The notes below the pieces were generated by a model that ran no database searches, was not told the origin of the DNA, and was given only the letters and a program-made list of their open reading frames with translations. Below, one piece after another: positions 25,201 through 36,220 of a stretch of 64,000 nt of DNA. The stretch is from positions 9,996,524 to 10,060,523 of the forward strand of contig NC_053115.1 of NCBI RefSeq assembly GCF_010015445.1, written 5' to 3'. The stretch is from Perca fluviatilis. Lineage: Eukaryota; Chordata; Actinopteri; Perciformes; Percidae. How positions within the stretch are numbered: position 1 is the first letter of the stretch; each line of letters opens with the position of its first letter. Made by a program: the position numbers and the translations under genes.

Positions 25201-28200
25201 AGGCTCACAACATCATATGTACACCCTTTAGATACATTTACGCACCACTGTGTAATAGTAAATTCCTGTAACGTTACTCCTGCCAAGTGGAATATTATAC
25301 TTATTAAATAAGCTATTTTAAGTCACAATTTTCTGTGTTCTAAATGGTCTTCATACAGTGAGAATACAAGCGTGAATTGACGTTTAAATAGAACACATTC
25401 TTCTATTAATTATGCTTGCTACAGTCATGCGAAGTGCAATGCAAAAGATAACACAACATGAAATACATTTAATAGAATTTTATTTTAAAAGACGGTCCTG
25501 TGCTTATAGCTCTACAGGCTCCAAACACCAGGCGGTACTGCCAGCTGAACGATACAGTGCTGGTGCTGTAGTTTGATGGGGAAAGTGACATAAGGGTAGA
25601 CTTTCAGACTCTCCAGGGAATCCTTCTGATGGCCATCCTCACCCCTGAATGAGGGAGCTTGTGTCCTCGTCTGTCCCTAACAAGATGGCTTATGTACTGT
25701 ACATCAGATCGAGGCAGAAACGGCACTGTTGAAACATTATAACATTACTGTTAACGTTACTGGTAGACAATTATCAGCTGATCACTGTTACCGAGCCAAC
25801 GTTCCCAGCTGAATATTCACAACTTGTTAAGATCACACATCTAACACTAAAATCTTCTACAGTGAGGACGACAATTTAACACAATAAACAACACCAAACG
25901 TATGCCACAACACATGTAACGCTAAGTTAAAACTTATTTGCCAGTGGTTAAACTGTGCTGCTGTTAGCTAAGGTTAGCTTGCTTGCATGTTACAGTATTG
26001 TACCAATATACGTTATAATTTGCGGTACCAAAATCATGACGGGATTACGTTGCAGGACTCGTCATCGTGTCCTCCTTTTGGTGGCCCCTCCCCACCCACA
26101 GTTCTTGGGTAACCAAGATGGCGACCGTTGGAGGAAAGTGTTCGTCGTTCCACACTCAACATTTTGACCGTTATGAGTGCACCATCTGGGTACTTCTAGT
26201 GCACTGCATTTGGCCACACTTCCGACAGCGTGAACGCACTGTGTACTCAAAATAGCTAGTTTAAGTACAGAAGTGCACGATTTGAGACCCAGCACAGCTG
26301 CACTCTCATTGGCTAGTCCACACAACATTCCAGGGTAGGAGAAAAACTTTGTCAATATACAGTAGACTACTGTGACTTTAATCCCGCGTGGACCTGCCAT
26401 GTCAGTAATTTGTCAAGTAAAAAATGACCTACCATATTTCACCAAACACAGACATTGTGTGATAATACTAGTCCCATGTAAATTGCCATCTCTGTGATTT
26501 TGGGGTCATATTGGCTGCATTGCCAATTATAAATGAAAGTTTTGACAGAGCCTTGACATCATATCTGTGAGATAGATGTCAGTAGATTAAAGTAAAATAC
26601 AGACTTCACATCCTGTGCGAATGCGCTGCACAAACACAGATGGGGGGGACAATTTCTAAATCCCATGAGGTCGACTGGTAATACTAGTCGTGTGCAAATA
26701 AGTCTTTTGTTGGAGACTGTACAGATTGTGCTCACTCTTCTCCTATACAATATTGAACACACCTGTGGGTGTGCACGGACTTTAATATTTTAAACCCGCT
26801 TAAGAAATACATAATAACCTTTACTTATCCCATGTAATTGTCCCGCACGAAACAAAGACGTGGGGGGTTATTCCTAAATCACGTGAGTTTCTGGTAATGC
26901 TAGTCCCGTGTGAATAGGACTTTGTTTGGAACTATTTTGGAATATTTGTGGACATGTACAATCAACAAGGCACTCCTATTTATAGAAACTTGGATATTAT
27001 TTACACTTGTGCATATCCATCCACCATTTCTCTGTATATCAGTGAAGATCAGGCCAGTAAGTGGGGATTTATATTTGCTCTTAATATGTTAGATTCATGA
27101 TTTTTTTTAAAGTTTTAATTAACATTAATTTGGAGGCCCCCCTGCATTGACTCTGAGGATCCCCTAGTAGTCTAGTCATTTTATGAAAAAAGGTAGGACA
27201 AATTGCAACAGAAGCAAACTCAGCTGATTTTGTATATTCTATGTCCTGAGTCCTATTCTTACCATATGCCTATTCATTATTTTTCTCACGTAAATACGGT
27301 ACAAATATTAACCTTTAGATATCACCATGAAAATTACTGAGTTGAAAAAAATGTATTAAAAGTTTTTTTTAAATTGTTTGTTGACAGGGGCAAACGGTGC
27401 ATAATCTAATTACTCTTTAATGTGTTGTATGTAAAGCACTTTGAATTGCCCTGTTGCTGAAATGTGCTATACAAATAAAGGTGCCTTGCCTTGCCTAGGT
27501 ATGTGCTAATTTGTGTGAATACCACAACAGATCTTAACATTGGGTAAACAGTGCCTTGCGAAAGTATTCGGCCCCCTTGAACGTTTCGACCTTTTGCCAC
27601 ATTTCAGGCCTCAAACATAAAGATATAAAACTGTAATTTTTTGTGAAGAATCAACAACAAGTGGGTCCCAATTATGAAGTGGAACGAAATTCATTGGCTA
27701 TTTCAAACTTTTTTAACAAATAAAAAACTGAAAAAGTGGGCGTGCAAAATTATTCAGCCCCTTTACTTTCAGTGCAGCAAACTCTCTCCAGAAGTTCAGT
27801 GAGGATCTCTGAATGATCCAATGTTGACCTAAATGACTAATGATGATAAATAGAATCCAGCTGTGTGTAATCAAGTCTCCGTATAAATGCACCTGCTCTG
27901 TGATAGTCTCAGAGGTCCGTGTAAAGCGCAGAGAGCATCATGAAGAACAAGGAACACACCAGGCAGGTCCGAGATACTGTTGTGGAGAAGTTTAAAGCCG
28001 GATTTGGATACAAAAAGATTTCCCAAGCTTTAAACATCCCAAGGAGCACTGTGCAAGCGATAATATTGAAATGGAAGGAGTATCAGACCACTACAAATCT
28101 ACGAAGACCCGGCCGTCCCTCTAAACTTTCAGCTCATACAATGAGAAGACTGATCAGAGATGCAGCCAAGAGGCCCATGATCACTCTGGATGAACTGCAG

Positions 28201-30812
28201 AGATCTACAGCTGAGGTGGGAGACTCTGTCCATAGGACAACAATCAGTCGTTTACTGCACAAATCTGGCCTTTATGGAAGAGTGGCAAGAAGAAAGCCAT
28301 TTCTTAAAGATATCCATAAAAAGTGTCGTTTAAAGTTTGCGCCAAAGCCACCTGGGAGACACACCAAACATGTGGAAGAAGGTGCTGTGGTCAGATGAAA
28401 CCAAAATCGAACTTTTTGGCAACAATGCAAAACGTTATGTTTGGCGTAAAAGCAACACAGCTCATCACCCTGAACACACCATCCCCACTGTCAAACATGG
28501 TGGTGGCGAGCATCATGGTTTGGGCCTGCTTTTCTTCAGCAGGGACAGGGAAGATGGTTAAAATTGATGGGAAGATGGATGGAGCCAAATACAGGACCAT
28601 TCTGGAAGAAAACCTGATGGAGTCTGCAAAAGATCTGAGACTGGGACGGAGATTTGTCTTCCAACAAGACAATGATCCAAAACATAAAGCAAAATCTACA
28701 ATGGAATGGTTCACAAATAAACATATCCAGGTGTTAGAATGGCCAAGTCAAAGTCCAGACCTGAATCCAATCGAGAATCTGTGGAAAGAACGGAAAACTG
28801 CTGTTCACAAACGCTCTCCATCCAACCTCACTGAGCTCGAGCTGTTTTGCAAGGAGGAATGGGCAAAAATGTCAGTCTCTCAATGTGCAAAACTGATAGA
28901 GACATACCCCAAGCGACTTACAGCTGTAATCGCAGCAAAAGGTGGCGCTACAAAGTATTAACTTAAGGGGGCTGAATAATTTTGCACGCCCAATATTTCA
29001 GTTTTTTATTTGTTTAAAAGGTTTGAAATATCCAATAAATTTCGTTCCACTTCATGATTGTGTCCCACTTGTTGTTGATTCTTCACAAAAAATTACAGTT
29101 TTATATCTTTATGTTTGAGGCCTGAAATGTGGCAAAAGGTCGAAACGTTCAAGGGGGCCGAATACTTTCGCAAGGCACTGTAGCCAGCTGAAAATGTATT
29201 GTTGAATCTTGTTGACATATAACAGTAAAAAACTTAATGTTAAGGTCTGAATGAAACCCATTTAGGCTACTAGGATCGCGGACGAGCCCTCAACTTTGGG
29301 GTGGCAGTAGCTCAGTCAGTAGGGAGATGGGTTGGGAACCGGAGGGTTGCTGGTTCAAGTCCCCATACTTTGGAGAGGGGCCAGTGGGCACTGTCAAGGT
29401 GCTCCCTCACTCTGACATCTCTCCATTAGTGCATGTATAGGTGCTGAGCATGTGTGTGTAATTCAGGCCTGTGTGTAATAAGAACAGAGTGAAAACATTG
29501 TAATTTCCCCTTGCGGGATTAATAAAAAATTAATTAATTACCCATCTACCCAGAATCTCATCTTCATTCTCGTCACAGGCCATCTGCATTGAATTTGTGC
29601 AGCTCACCATAATAGTCGTACACACATCCAGGTGTTCCCAATAAATTGTAGTTGATCACCAGGTATGTTTTTATTAATGTAGATTGAATAATCCATGTAG
29701 GAGACACAAAAGGAAATCTTTCTTACCTGAGTGTACCTTAGTGACAGTTGATTGACAGTTGAGCGGACCTTGAATGAATGACTGAATCTCTGCCCCTAAT
29801 GGTGACATTTGTTTGCCTCTGTAGTCTTTTACTGTAAGATGTCAACAAGATTCTACAATACATTTTCACCTGGCTATATCCAACGTTTAGATATGTTGTG
29901 GTATTTATACAAATTAGCGCATACATTATTATGCACCGTTTGCTCATGTTACCAAAATTAAAAAAAAAACTACTTTTTTGTTTGTCTTAATGTAAGTAAT
30001 CAACTCAGTAATTTTCATGGTGATATTTAAAGGTTAAAATGTTTAGCATATTCACAAGAGAAAAAGAATGAATAGGTGTACGAATAGGCTATATTTGGGT
30101 CTTTTTCGAAGACCCAAATATAGTTTTTTTTTTTTTTCCCTTACTCAGGACATACTGAGGATACAAAATCAGTTGAGTTGGCTTCTGTTGCAATTTGCCT
30201 AGGTTGACCCCCATTTTTGCTTAAAAAGACTGTAGGGGTCCCGGACCCCCTGTTGAAGATCCCTGCATTAATGTGTAATGCCGGTTATTTGATCTCTGAC
30301 ATCTCAAGTTTCAACAGTTACCTGAATTGAGTGGGCTCTTAGCTTCCTTTGTCCTGTGATTAGCTAATCCACCTTGTTTAAATAATGATTCAATGTTCAT
30401 ATGAATTTGTGTCGCTTATATGGTTGGTTGGAGCCACTGATTAAATCATAAATGGGAAGCTGTCGAATGCAAAACTTTGGACGTTGCCTTAGGGAGAGCG
30501 CCAAGCGTGAACTTGTTTTGAGTGGAGTACGCTTGTTTTTGTCAAACTTCACTATCTATTCACAGGCATTGTATAGCCTCCCACATTCTTTCTCTGCAGC
30601 AGCTGTCATGTGTAGGAGACACCTGTGTACAATGAATATTTATGATTTATCAATAATGACATACTAATTCAAATTGTGCATATTTACAAGTGTAATTGTA
30701 CTTTCCTTGCAGCTTAAACATGGCCCTTTGGCCAGTGTGGTCCTTCTTCACTCCACTCATCCTCTTCACACAGTTCATGGGTGTGGTTATGTTCATCTCT
30801 TTGCTTGGATGA
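22271..30812 (+). CDS. tmem128: Transmembrane protein 128
   Basis: Four coding exons: 22271-22370, 23498-23630, 23913-24074 and 30713-30812. They total 495 bp, 164 aa, with GT-AG introns and matching phases. Human TMEM128 is of nearly the same length. The first about 45 residues are polar. They are followed by [13 protein letters not shown] leading into hydrophobic segment 1 (about 50-66), segment 2 (about 82-101, ending VYLEWF), segment 3 (about 121-139) and segment 4 (about 142-163, ending [11 protein letters not shown]). This makes a small four-pass membrane protein of unknown molecular function. The last intron is 6.6 kb and almost entirely mobile DNA. The position between lyar and otop1 supports the identity. 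Confidence 0.93.
24493..26924. mobile_element. Large inverted-repeat element with nested insertion and internal tandem repeats
   Basis: The left end reads AAAGCCCTATTCGCATGGGA and CTAGTA; the right end, read in reverse, is CAAAGTCCTATTCACACGGG and CTAGCA. These are imperfect inverted termini about 2.4 kb apart. The right part repeats the terminal motif TAATRCTAGTCSYRTG near 26465, 26681 and 26898, which marks tandem units of about 216 bp. Another element (24592-26288) is inserted within. No coding capacity is seen. Confidence 0.55.
24592..26288. mobile_element. Nested non-autonomous transposon in tmem128 intron 3
   Basis: Starts GTCTCAAACTGCGCACTTC and ends GAAGTGCACGATTTGAGAC, inverted repeats of about 19 bp with a few mismatches. 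About 1.7 kb, with subterminal copies of the same TCTCAAATCGCGCAC motif near 24673. No transposase frame is visible. It lies wholly inside the outer inverted-repeat element. Confidence 0.6.
27127..27345. repeat. Left copy of a 200-bp inverted repeat pair
   Basis: This sequence recurs in reverse complement at about 30000-30270. Both copies carry ACAAATTGCAACAGAAGC, a CTGATTTTGTAT block, the CCTATTCATT block and ATCACCATGAAAATTACTGA. The pair encloses the Tc1 transposon and the SINE. Confidence 0.75.
27411..27497 (+). mobile_element. LINE/SINE L2-type 3' tail fragment
   Basis: Reads GTAAAGCACTTTGAATTGCC, then GAAATGTGCTATACAAATAA and an AGGTGCCTTGCCTTGCC repeat end. This is the typical 3' tail of teleost L2-related retroposons. 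Confidence 0.6.
27549..29180 (+). mobile_element. Full-length Tc1-like (IS630/Tc1/mariner) transposon
   Basis: A 1632-bp element with inverted terminal repeats of about 213 bp each (27549-27761 and 28968-29180), outer ends CAGTGCCTTGCGAAAGTATT and its complement. TA follows the right end; the left flank reads AA, probably a mutated TA target site. It carries one decayed transposase gene. Long IR/DR-type ends and size are typical of fish Tc1-like transposons. It sits in tmem128 intron 3 in the same orientation as the host gene. Confidence 0.93.
27940..28961 (+). pseudogene. Tc1-like transposase, two frameshifts
   Basis: Starts [15 protein letters not shown]. The first about 130 codons hold the paired-type helix-turn-helix domains ([35 protein letters not shown]). 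The DDE catalytic domain follows, with LWSDETKIE (first D), FQQDNDPKH (second D) and DLNPIENLW (E, the DDE form). It ends KGGATKY and a stop. The frame shifts by +1 near 28340 and again by +1 near 28510 (in the GGTGGTGGCGAGC stretch), so no complete transposase can be made. The triad residues themselves are present. Recent copy, now dead. Confidence 0.92.
29285..29527 (+). mobile_element. tRNA-derived SINE
   Basis: The head GGGGTGGCAGTAGCTCAGTC is an A box and GGTTCAAGTCCCC is a B box, from a tRNA ancestor. After an apparent internal deletion the tail reads CTCACTCTGACATCTCTCC, ATTAGTGCATGTATAGG, and GTAATTTCCCCTTGCGGGAT followed by TAATAAA. This is the arrangement of an abundant teleost SINE. 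Inserted in tmem128 intron 3. Confidence 0.8.
30000..30270. repeat. Right copy of the 200-bp inverted repeat pair, with internal hairpin
   Basis: Reverse-complement partner of 27127-27345. Within it, CTATATTTGGGTCTT (30089-30103), a TTTCG loop and the exact complement (30109-30123) make a perfect 15-bp hairpin missing from the left copy. The outer end reads GGGGTCCCGGACCCCCTGTT, a motif of common fish dispersed repeats. Confidence 0.75.
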
Positions 30813-31077
30813 ATGTGATGGGTGAGGATATAATTATATATATTTTTTTAAAGCTCTGTCATTTTGAGTTTCCCAAGGTCTTTTTTTATTGAATCAATGA
30901 CATTGTATTTGGCCTTTAAATTGTAAAAAAAATTTGTGGAGTAAAATCTTGTGTCATTGAACATAACCTATTTAATACCAAAGTTTTATACTTGAAAAAT
31001 TTGGGCTTTACGTCATCTTGTCAAACACATTGTTGAGTTTTCTTTGTATAGTTTTCCTCCTTACTTACATCTATTTC

Positions 31078-31246
31078 TTAACCCTTGTGTTGACTTCGGG
31101 TCAAATTCAATTTTTTTTTTATATCAGAAATAAGCGCTGAAAATGTGTAAAGAAAAATTTTACTATTTAAAACGTTGGAAAAGGCAAAAACAAACTGTGA
31201 AAAAAAAGGTGTCGAAAAATTGATGGGAAGACAACACAAGGGTTAA
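31078..31246. mobile_element. piggyBac-like MITE, copy 2
   Basis: TTAACCCTTGTGTTGACTTC at the left and GACAACACAAGGGTTAA at the right, so inverted termini with TTAA at both ends. It is in the opposite orientation to the copy at 4242-4409 and shares internal sequence such as ATATCAGAAATAAGCGCTGA. Confidence 0.8.
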
Positions 31247-31660
31247 ACAATGCACACACACACCCCAGACTGATTTCATGAAATGGCGTATGCATGACCC
31301 GCCAATTCGTATGCCATTATTGCCGTGTTATAAAGACGCATACTCGCTATTTAGCGTGTTTATCAACGCCGTTTGGCCTCCATTGACTTACATTACCTTG
31401 TGATTGCGTGTGAATTTACGCCGTAGCGAGTAGTATGAAAGGGCGAAAATCTGTGTACGGAGGTTGGTCGGGGTGGTGGATGGGTAAAACACAGGACTTT
31501 CCCCCCAGGCTACCGGGGATCGTGTCACGTTTCCTAAACTCAACTGTCGCTTTCTTCTTTTCCTAAACCCAACCCCTGTTCTAGCTCAAAATGCGTACAA
31601 ATAACACGCCACTTGGCTTAAGGAAGTGGGCGTGTAGGTTTGGCAAGTCATGATGCCATG

Positions 31661-31799
<139 letters not shown>

Positions 31800-33360
31800 C
31801 TGGTGTTTAGGTAGAAGCCTGCTTCATCACATACATGAAGGTATGCTGTGTTAACTGCATATAATAAAGGTTTCCAGAAAGAATATACTATTACAATTCA
31901 TAAAATGTAAAAATGCAATTCATGCTGTACACAAAAATAACCTGTAACACACTTACTTGGACATATTGTTGTCCCGGTTCCTTGATCCAGACTTTGAAAG
32001 GGAATTTGTGCATGGTTTTTGTGCTTACTCTGTATATGAAAACATTTCATTGTCTGCAATAGTAACCTGTCTTACCTGATTTTCTCGAAAGTTCTATTGC
32101 ATTGTTGACCACTACCATATTGATAATTGCTCGCTATGGACTCCTTCAAAGAGGCGGCTTGTCCCGCCTCCTGCAGATCTTCTCACCACTTTGTAGAAAA
32201 CCGAAAGATGACATGAGATTTTTTTGTAGAGTGTGACGGGACTTGTTGCATTACACACTTTAACGTCATCATGGTGAAAGTGTTCTGTCTTCCTATCTGC
32301 CTCGTTACTCATGCTCCTCTGACCCTGCCATTCTCTCCCCTCTCTGTCTCTCACACCTTCCAGACTTACACCTGCAGCACATTGATCTAGACCCTTCTAC
32401 GGAAACAACACGGCTATTGTCTGTCTGTATTGATGCTTTTGGTGGGGGCAGGTCAGCATTGTAGGATCACTGCGGCGTCTGTGTGAACTGAGCGTTTAAC
32501 CATCTCCGTTTATGATGCGTCACTGTTGTGTTTTCCTTAAGAAACTATCACGTCTGTGTCAGGATATGTGATGCATTGTGTTTGAGTATTTGGCAAACAG
32601 CACTTAGGAGTGAAATGGATATTTTGAGAATAGCAGCCCTTTTTCACAGCAGACATTTTGGCTTGTTGTAGTAGGAAAAGATGTTGCTTAATAACAGAGG
32701 TTACTGATAACGTTAACGATGGCTCTGTTCTGTTTAACTGTGTTTGAATGAGCACCGATGCTTTTCCTGAAACTGGCCTTTTGTATTCATACGTAGAAAA
32801 ATGTGTGTAAGTAATTCATAACTAAATGGTTGAGGAAACCAACAAACACTTAAAATTGTTTTTATATGTTCAGAAGCAGTTTGTGGTGAAGAATGCAAAG
32901 ACTTCTGCTCATATTCTGTAAAAATTTTGTTTTTTTCTTCTTTAATAAACTTTGATTACTAATTTCCTACTTACAAAAAAAATGTTGTCATTGCTTGATA
33001 AAGTATATAACCTTGAACAAATAATTAAAAAACTATGAGATAGGTATGAGATACAAAGTAAGACCTGAGACTTCAACAAGAACTCCTCCAGAATCTTGGC
33101 ACTACTTGATACTACTTGACACTTCCAAATGGCTCACCTTTTCATTTTCTATATTACATATATTATCAACACTATAATACAGACTATGTTACCTGTTTAT
33201 ACATCTGTCAAATTGGATGCAATCCAAAACCGTGGTTTAGCCTAATTATAATAACACATTTAATGTTGCCAATTGTATAATGCTCAGTTTTTCTGACACT
33301 GTCCGAGGGATGTTGATGTAGGTGTGCGTTAAATGTTGAAGTGGTTATTGGTGGCACTGA

Positions 33361-33684
33361 TAGGCATGGCCCGGTACATCATTGTGACGCTATAACCTTA
33401 AGCAAAAATATCACGGTTTCACGGTATTGCAATTACAACATTTAAGATGAATTATTTTGGAATGCCTGGGAAAAAGAAAAATGTTTCTCTCTATTGAACA
33501 CAATGTATTTTATTTTTAAATACTCCGCACACTGGCAGAGAGAGGGATCTCTAAACTGCACATTCTGTCCTTGACGACTCATAAACGGCTAATATGAACG
33601 GTATGAATGGAAAATTTTAGCCGTTTTGAAACCGTGACTTTTTCAAACCTCGGTATACCTTGAAACCTGCCGGCCCATGTCTAG
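33361..33684. mobile_element. MITE family B, copy 2
   Basis: Starts TAGGCATGGCCCGGTAC and ends CTGCCGGCCCATGTCTA. Internal blocks (TCACGGTTTCACGGTATTGC, GAACACAATGTATTTTATTT, TTTTGAAACCGTGACTTTTT) match the copy at 13285-13622, and divergence is clear. Non-coding, 324 bp. Confidence 0.75.
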
Positions 33685-36220
33685 GTACTGAGTGACTACA
33701 CTGTATATTTGTCTTTCTAAGTTTTATCCACTCTCGTTTACACACACGGCAGAAGCAACTCTCACTATAATGTGATCCAAAACAAGGCTCACTGGCTGCA
33801 GGATTACATTACACCAGTAAAACAAGTTATGGTGTATTCAGAAAAGGTCATTCTGATAAAGAAAAAAGTCTTGCTCAATATTATCTGAACTTTGTAAAAG
33901 CCCATTGACTGGATTTTAAAGGCCTGTTTGTTGCTGATTTTTCTAAATTTGATTTCTAGAAAACAAATAGATATGTTGGAAATTATACATTTTGAAAAGT
34001 TATGCTTCTTACATTTTCCCTTTTCAGTTTTACTTTTTTCTTCAGTGTGTTGATAGATGTTTTGCATACAGCAGTATACTTAATACCATGGTGGATGAAG
34101 TAGTCAGATATTTACTTATAAAGCTAATGATGCTGCCACATAAACATACTAAGCGTACTGCATTTAAAATTTTACTGAAGTAAAAGTTCAGATTTGTCAA
34201 GAAGTAATCCTGCAGCGTGGCTCCTTTTCAGTGTCACACATGTTTTATGTGCTTAGATTGTTAATGGCCGGAATTTTTAATCGTGTAGTTGATCGAAGTA
34301 GAGCTACATTTGAATGTGTTGTGCTCTTTATTAAATAATATTGCATCATATTTTTTGATTATCGATGTTTACGCCATTTTCAAAGAAACCCTTCACCGTT
34401 GGACGTGCACACCTCAAATTGTTCCTCAGCTTTAAAGATCACAATGAATCTAAAATCACACTGACTGATTTGTCCTCGAAGGGCACTCACATTCAACTTC
34501 TGTTTGATGTTCGGAAGTGCAAACAACAGAGAGCTAATTTAAATACTTCCAGATTAAATCATAACGTTCACACTTAGTCAGTCGCCCATTAAAGGTCCCT
34601 GATAACGAATAGATCTTACTCTTTTCTCTGTGTCGCTCTGATTCTCATTGATCAAGAAATCGATATGTTGTAAACATGTATGTAAACGGTCGTTATGCAA
34701 CACAGATATGCTCGCGGCTGGCACGCTCGTATGCGCAATAGCGCGCGGTCTTGTGTGTGTATGCGAATGCTGTAGACTGCAACATGGTTATCTTCTCTAA
34801 ACCTTTTTCAGAAGTTGTTAAGGAGTTAAGACTGAAAATAGAGAACAATTGACTTTAGTGTTGCATCCTTCTTTTTTTACACACACCTTGACATCCTACA
34901 TGTATGTGGGAAATTGACATTAATGGATAATATGCGTAAAAAAACTATTTCGGAAATGAATATAAAATCAGGGTTGCTGTTCACATTGACAGTTAAAGGA
35001 GTTACCATTATTTCTTTTTGCACTTATATACCACCAAAACCACGAACAATTCCCTTGAGGGTATACGTAAAGTATTCTGATTCAAATATGAATGTGACCC
35101 TCACCCAGCCATCACCCAACCACTTGTTTGTTTTTATAAATGCTTTTTTCAGTCCGCAGCTTGACTCAGGAGTCTCATAAAGCAGAATAAACACTATTGT
35201 GAAGCCACTGTGCTGCGTGTATCCATTTCACTAATTAATAGGCAGTATTTTAAAAAAGGAGCCTTTTTTAAGTTAATCATTAAAATGCACTGATAACCAT
35301 TTCTATCCCCTCCTAAATTCACATCACACTAATCACCTCTCAATCAATGTGAGCAGTCCTATTGTTATGCTGATTGCGCGTTTCCGCCCAAGCTATTGCA
35401 CCAGAGGTTACATGATCATATACATAAGAGCTCTCACTGCTGATGGTCTCTGTGTTCTCCTTGACATTCACTCACAAAAAAGCCCTTGTGAATTTGACCA
35501 TTGAAATCTGATTCTCCCTTTTCTTTTTAAAACTTGAAAGCAAAGCCACAAGTGGACAAAAGGATTTGAGGAGGTGGCACTTGGTTTTGAAGCGATGTCA
35601 TGACAGGTCACTTGGATCCAGCCAGTAAAAATCGCAGGTTTGTGACATGTCATCTTCCTTTTCATGTCATTCAGGCCTGTACGCTTAATACCCGATAGCC
35701 ACCCTGAGAGGATTTCAGTAGACTTGGAAAGACGGTGTGCCAGCTGCTCCGAAGGAGGTGGATTTGGGCGAAGCTCTTTTTTTTTTTTCTGCTATAGATA
35801 ATTCCGTGCTTAGTGTTGTTGCTTGAGGTAGAGAATGGTTGGCACAAGCCCAGTGATTAATCTGAAACATGCTATGGGAGTTTCAAAAGGACGGGGGTCT
35901 GGGATCACCAAAGACTGAAACGCAATCTACCATTTTCAATGACTCAGCGAGCGTGTTACACGACCAGATATTTCAGTTTCAGGGTTACAAGATGACAATG
36001 GCGTCTATCAAGTCCATCCTCAGCGAGGCTGGACATTGAAACGATGCGTGACCAGTGAGCCGGACCTTGAAGATTGAATGAGCATGTTTGGCACGGTACC
36101 TATTCGTCTGAATCCCCACCTTGTAGCAACAGGTTAGGCATCTGGCCTCCCCCAAATGCTCTTATAGCGCGCGGCTTTGACTTTATTCTTCTCTCGGCAC
36201 AGCGATTTTCCTCTCCCACC

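Noticed and set aside
28391..28724. Minus-strand frames across the Tc1 element
   Set aside because: They are antisense shadows of the transposase.
29295..29375. tRNA gene at the SINE head
   Set aside because: The tRNA-like head continues into a typical SINE body and tail, and no clean cloverleaf with 3' terminator is seen.
36074..36220. Upstream in-frame extension of otop1 starting at 36074
   Set aside because: The added 49 residues show no otopetrin features, while the ATG at 36221 has an ideal start context.
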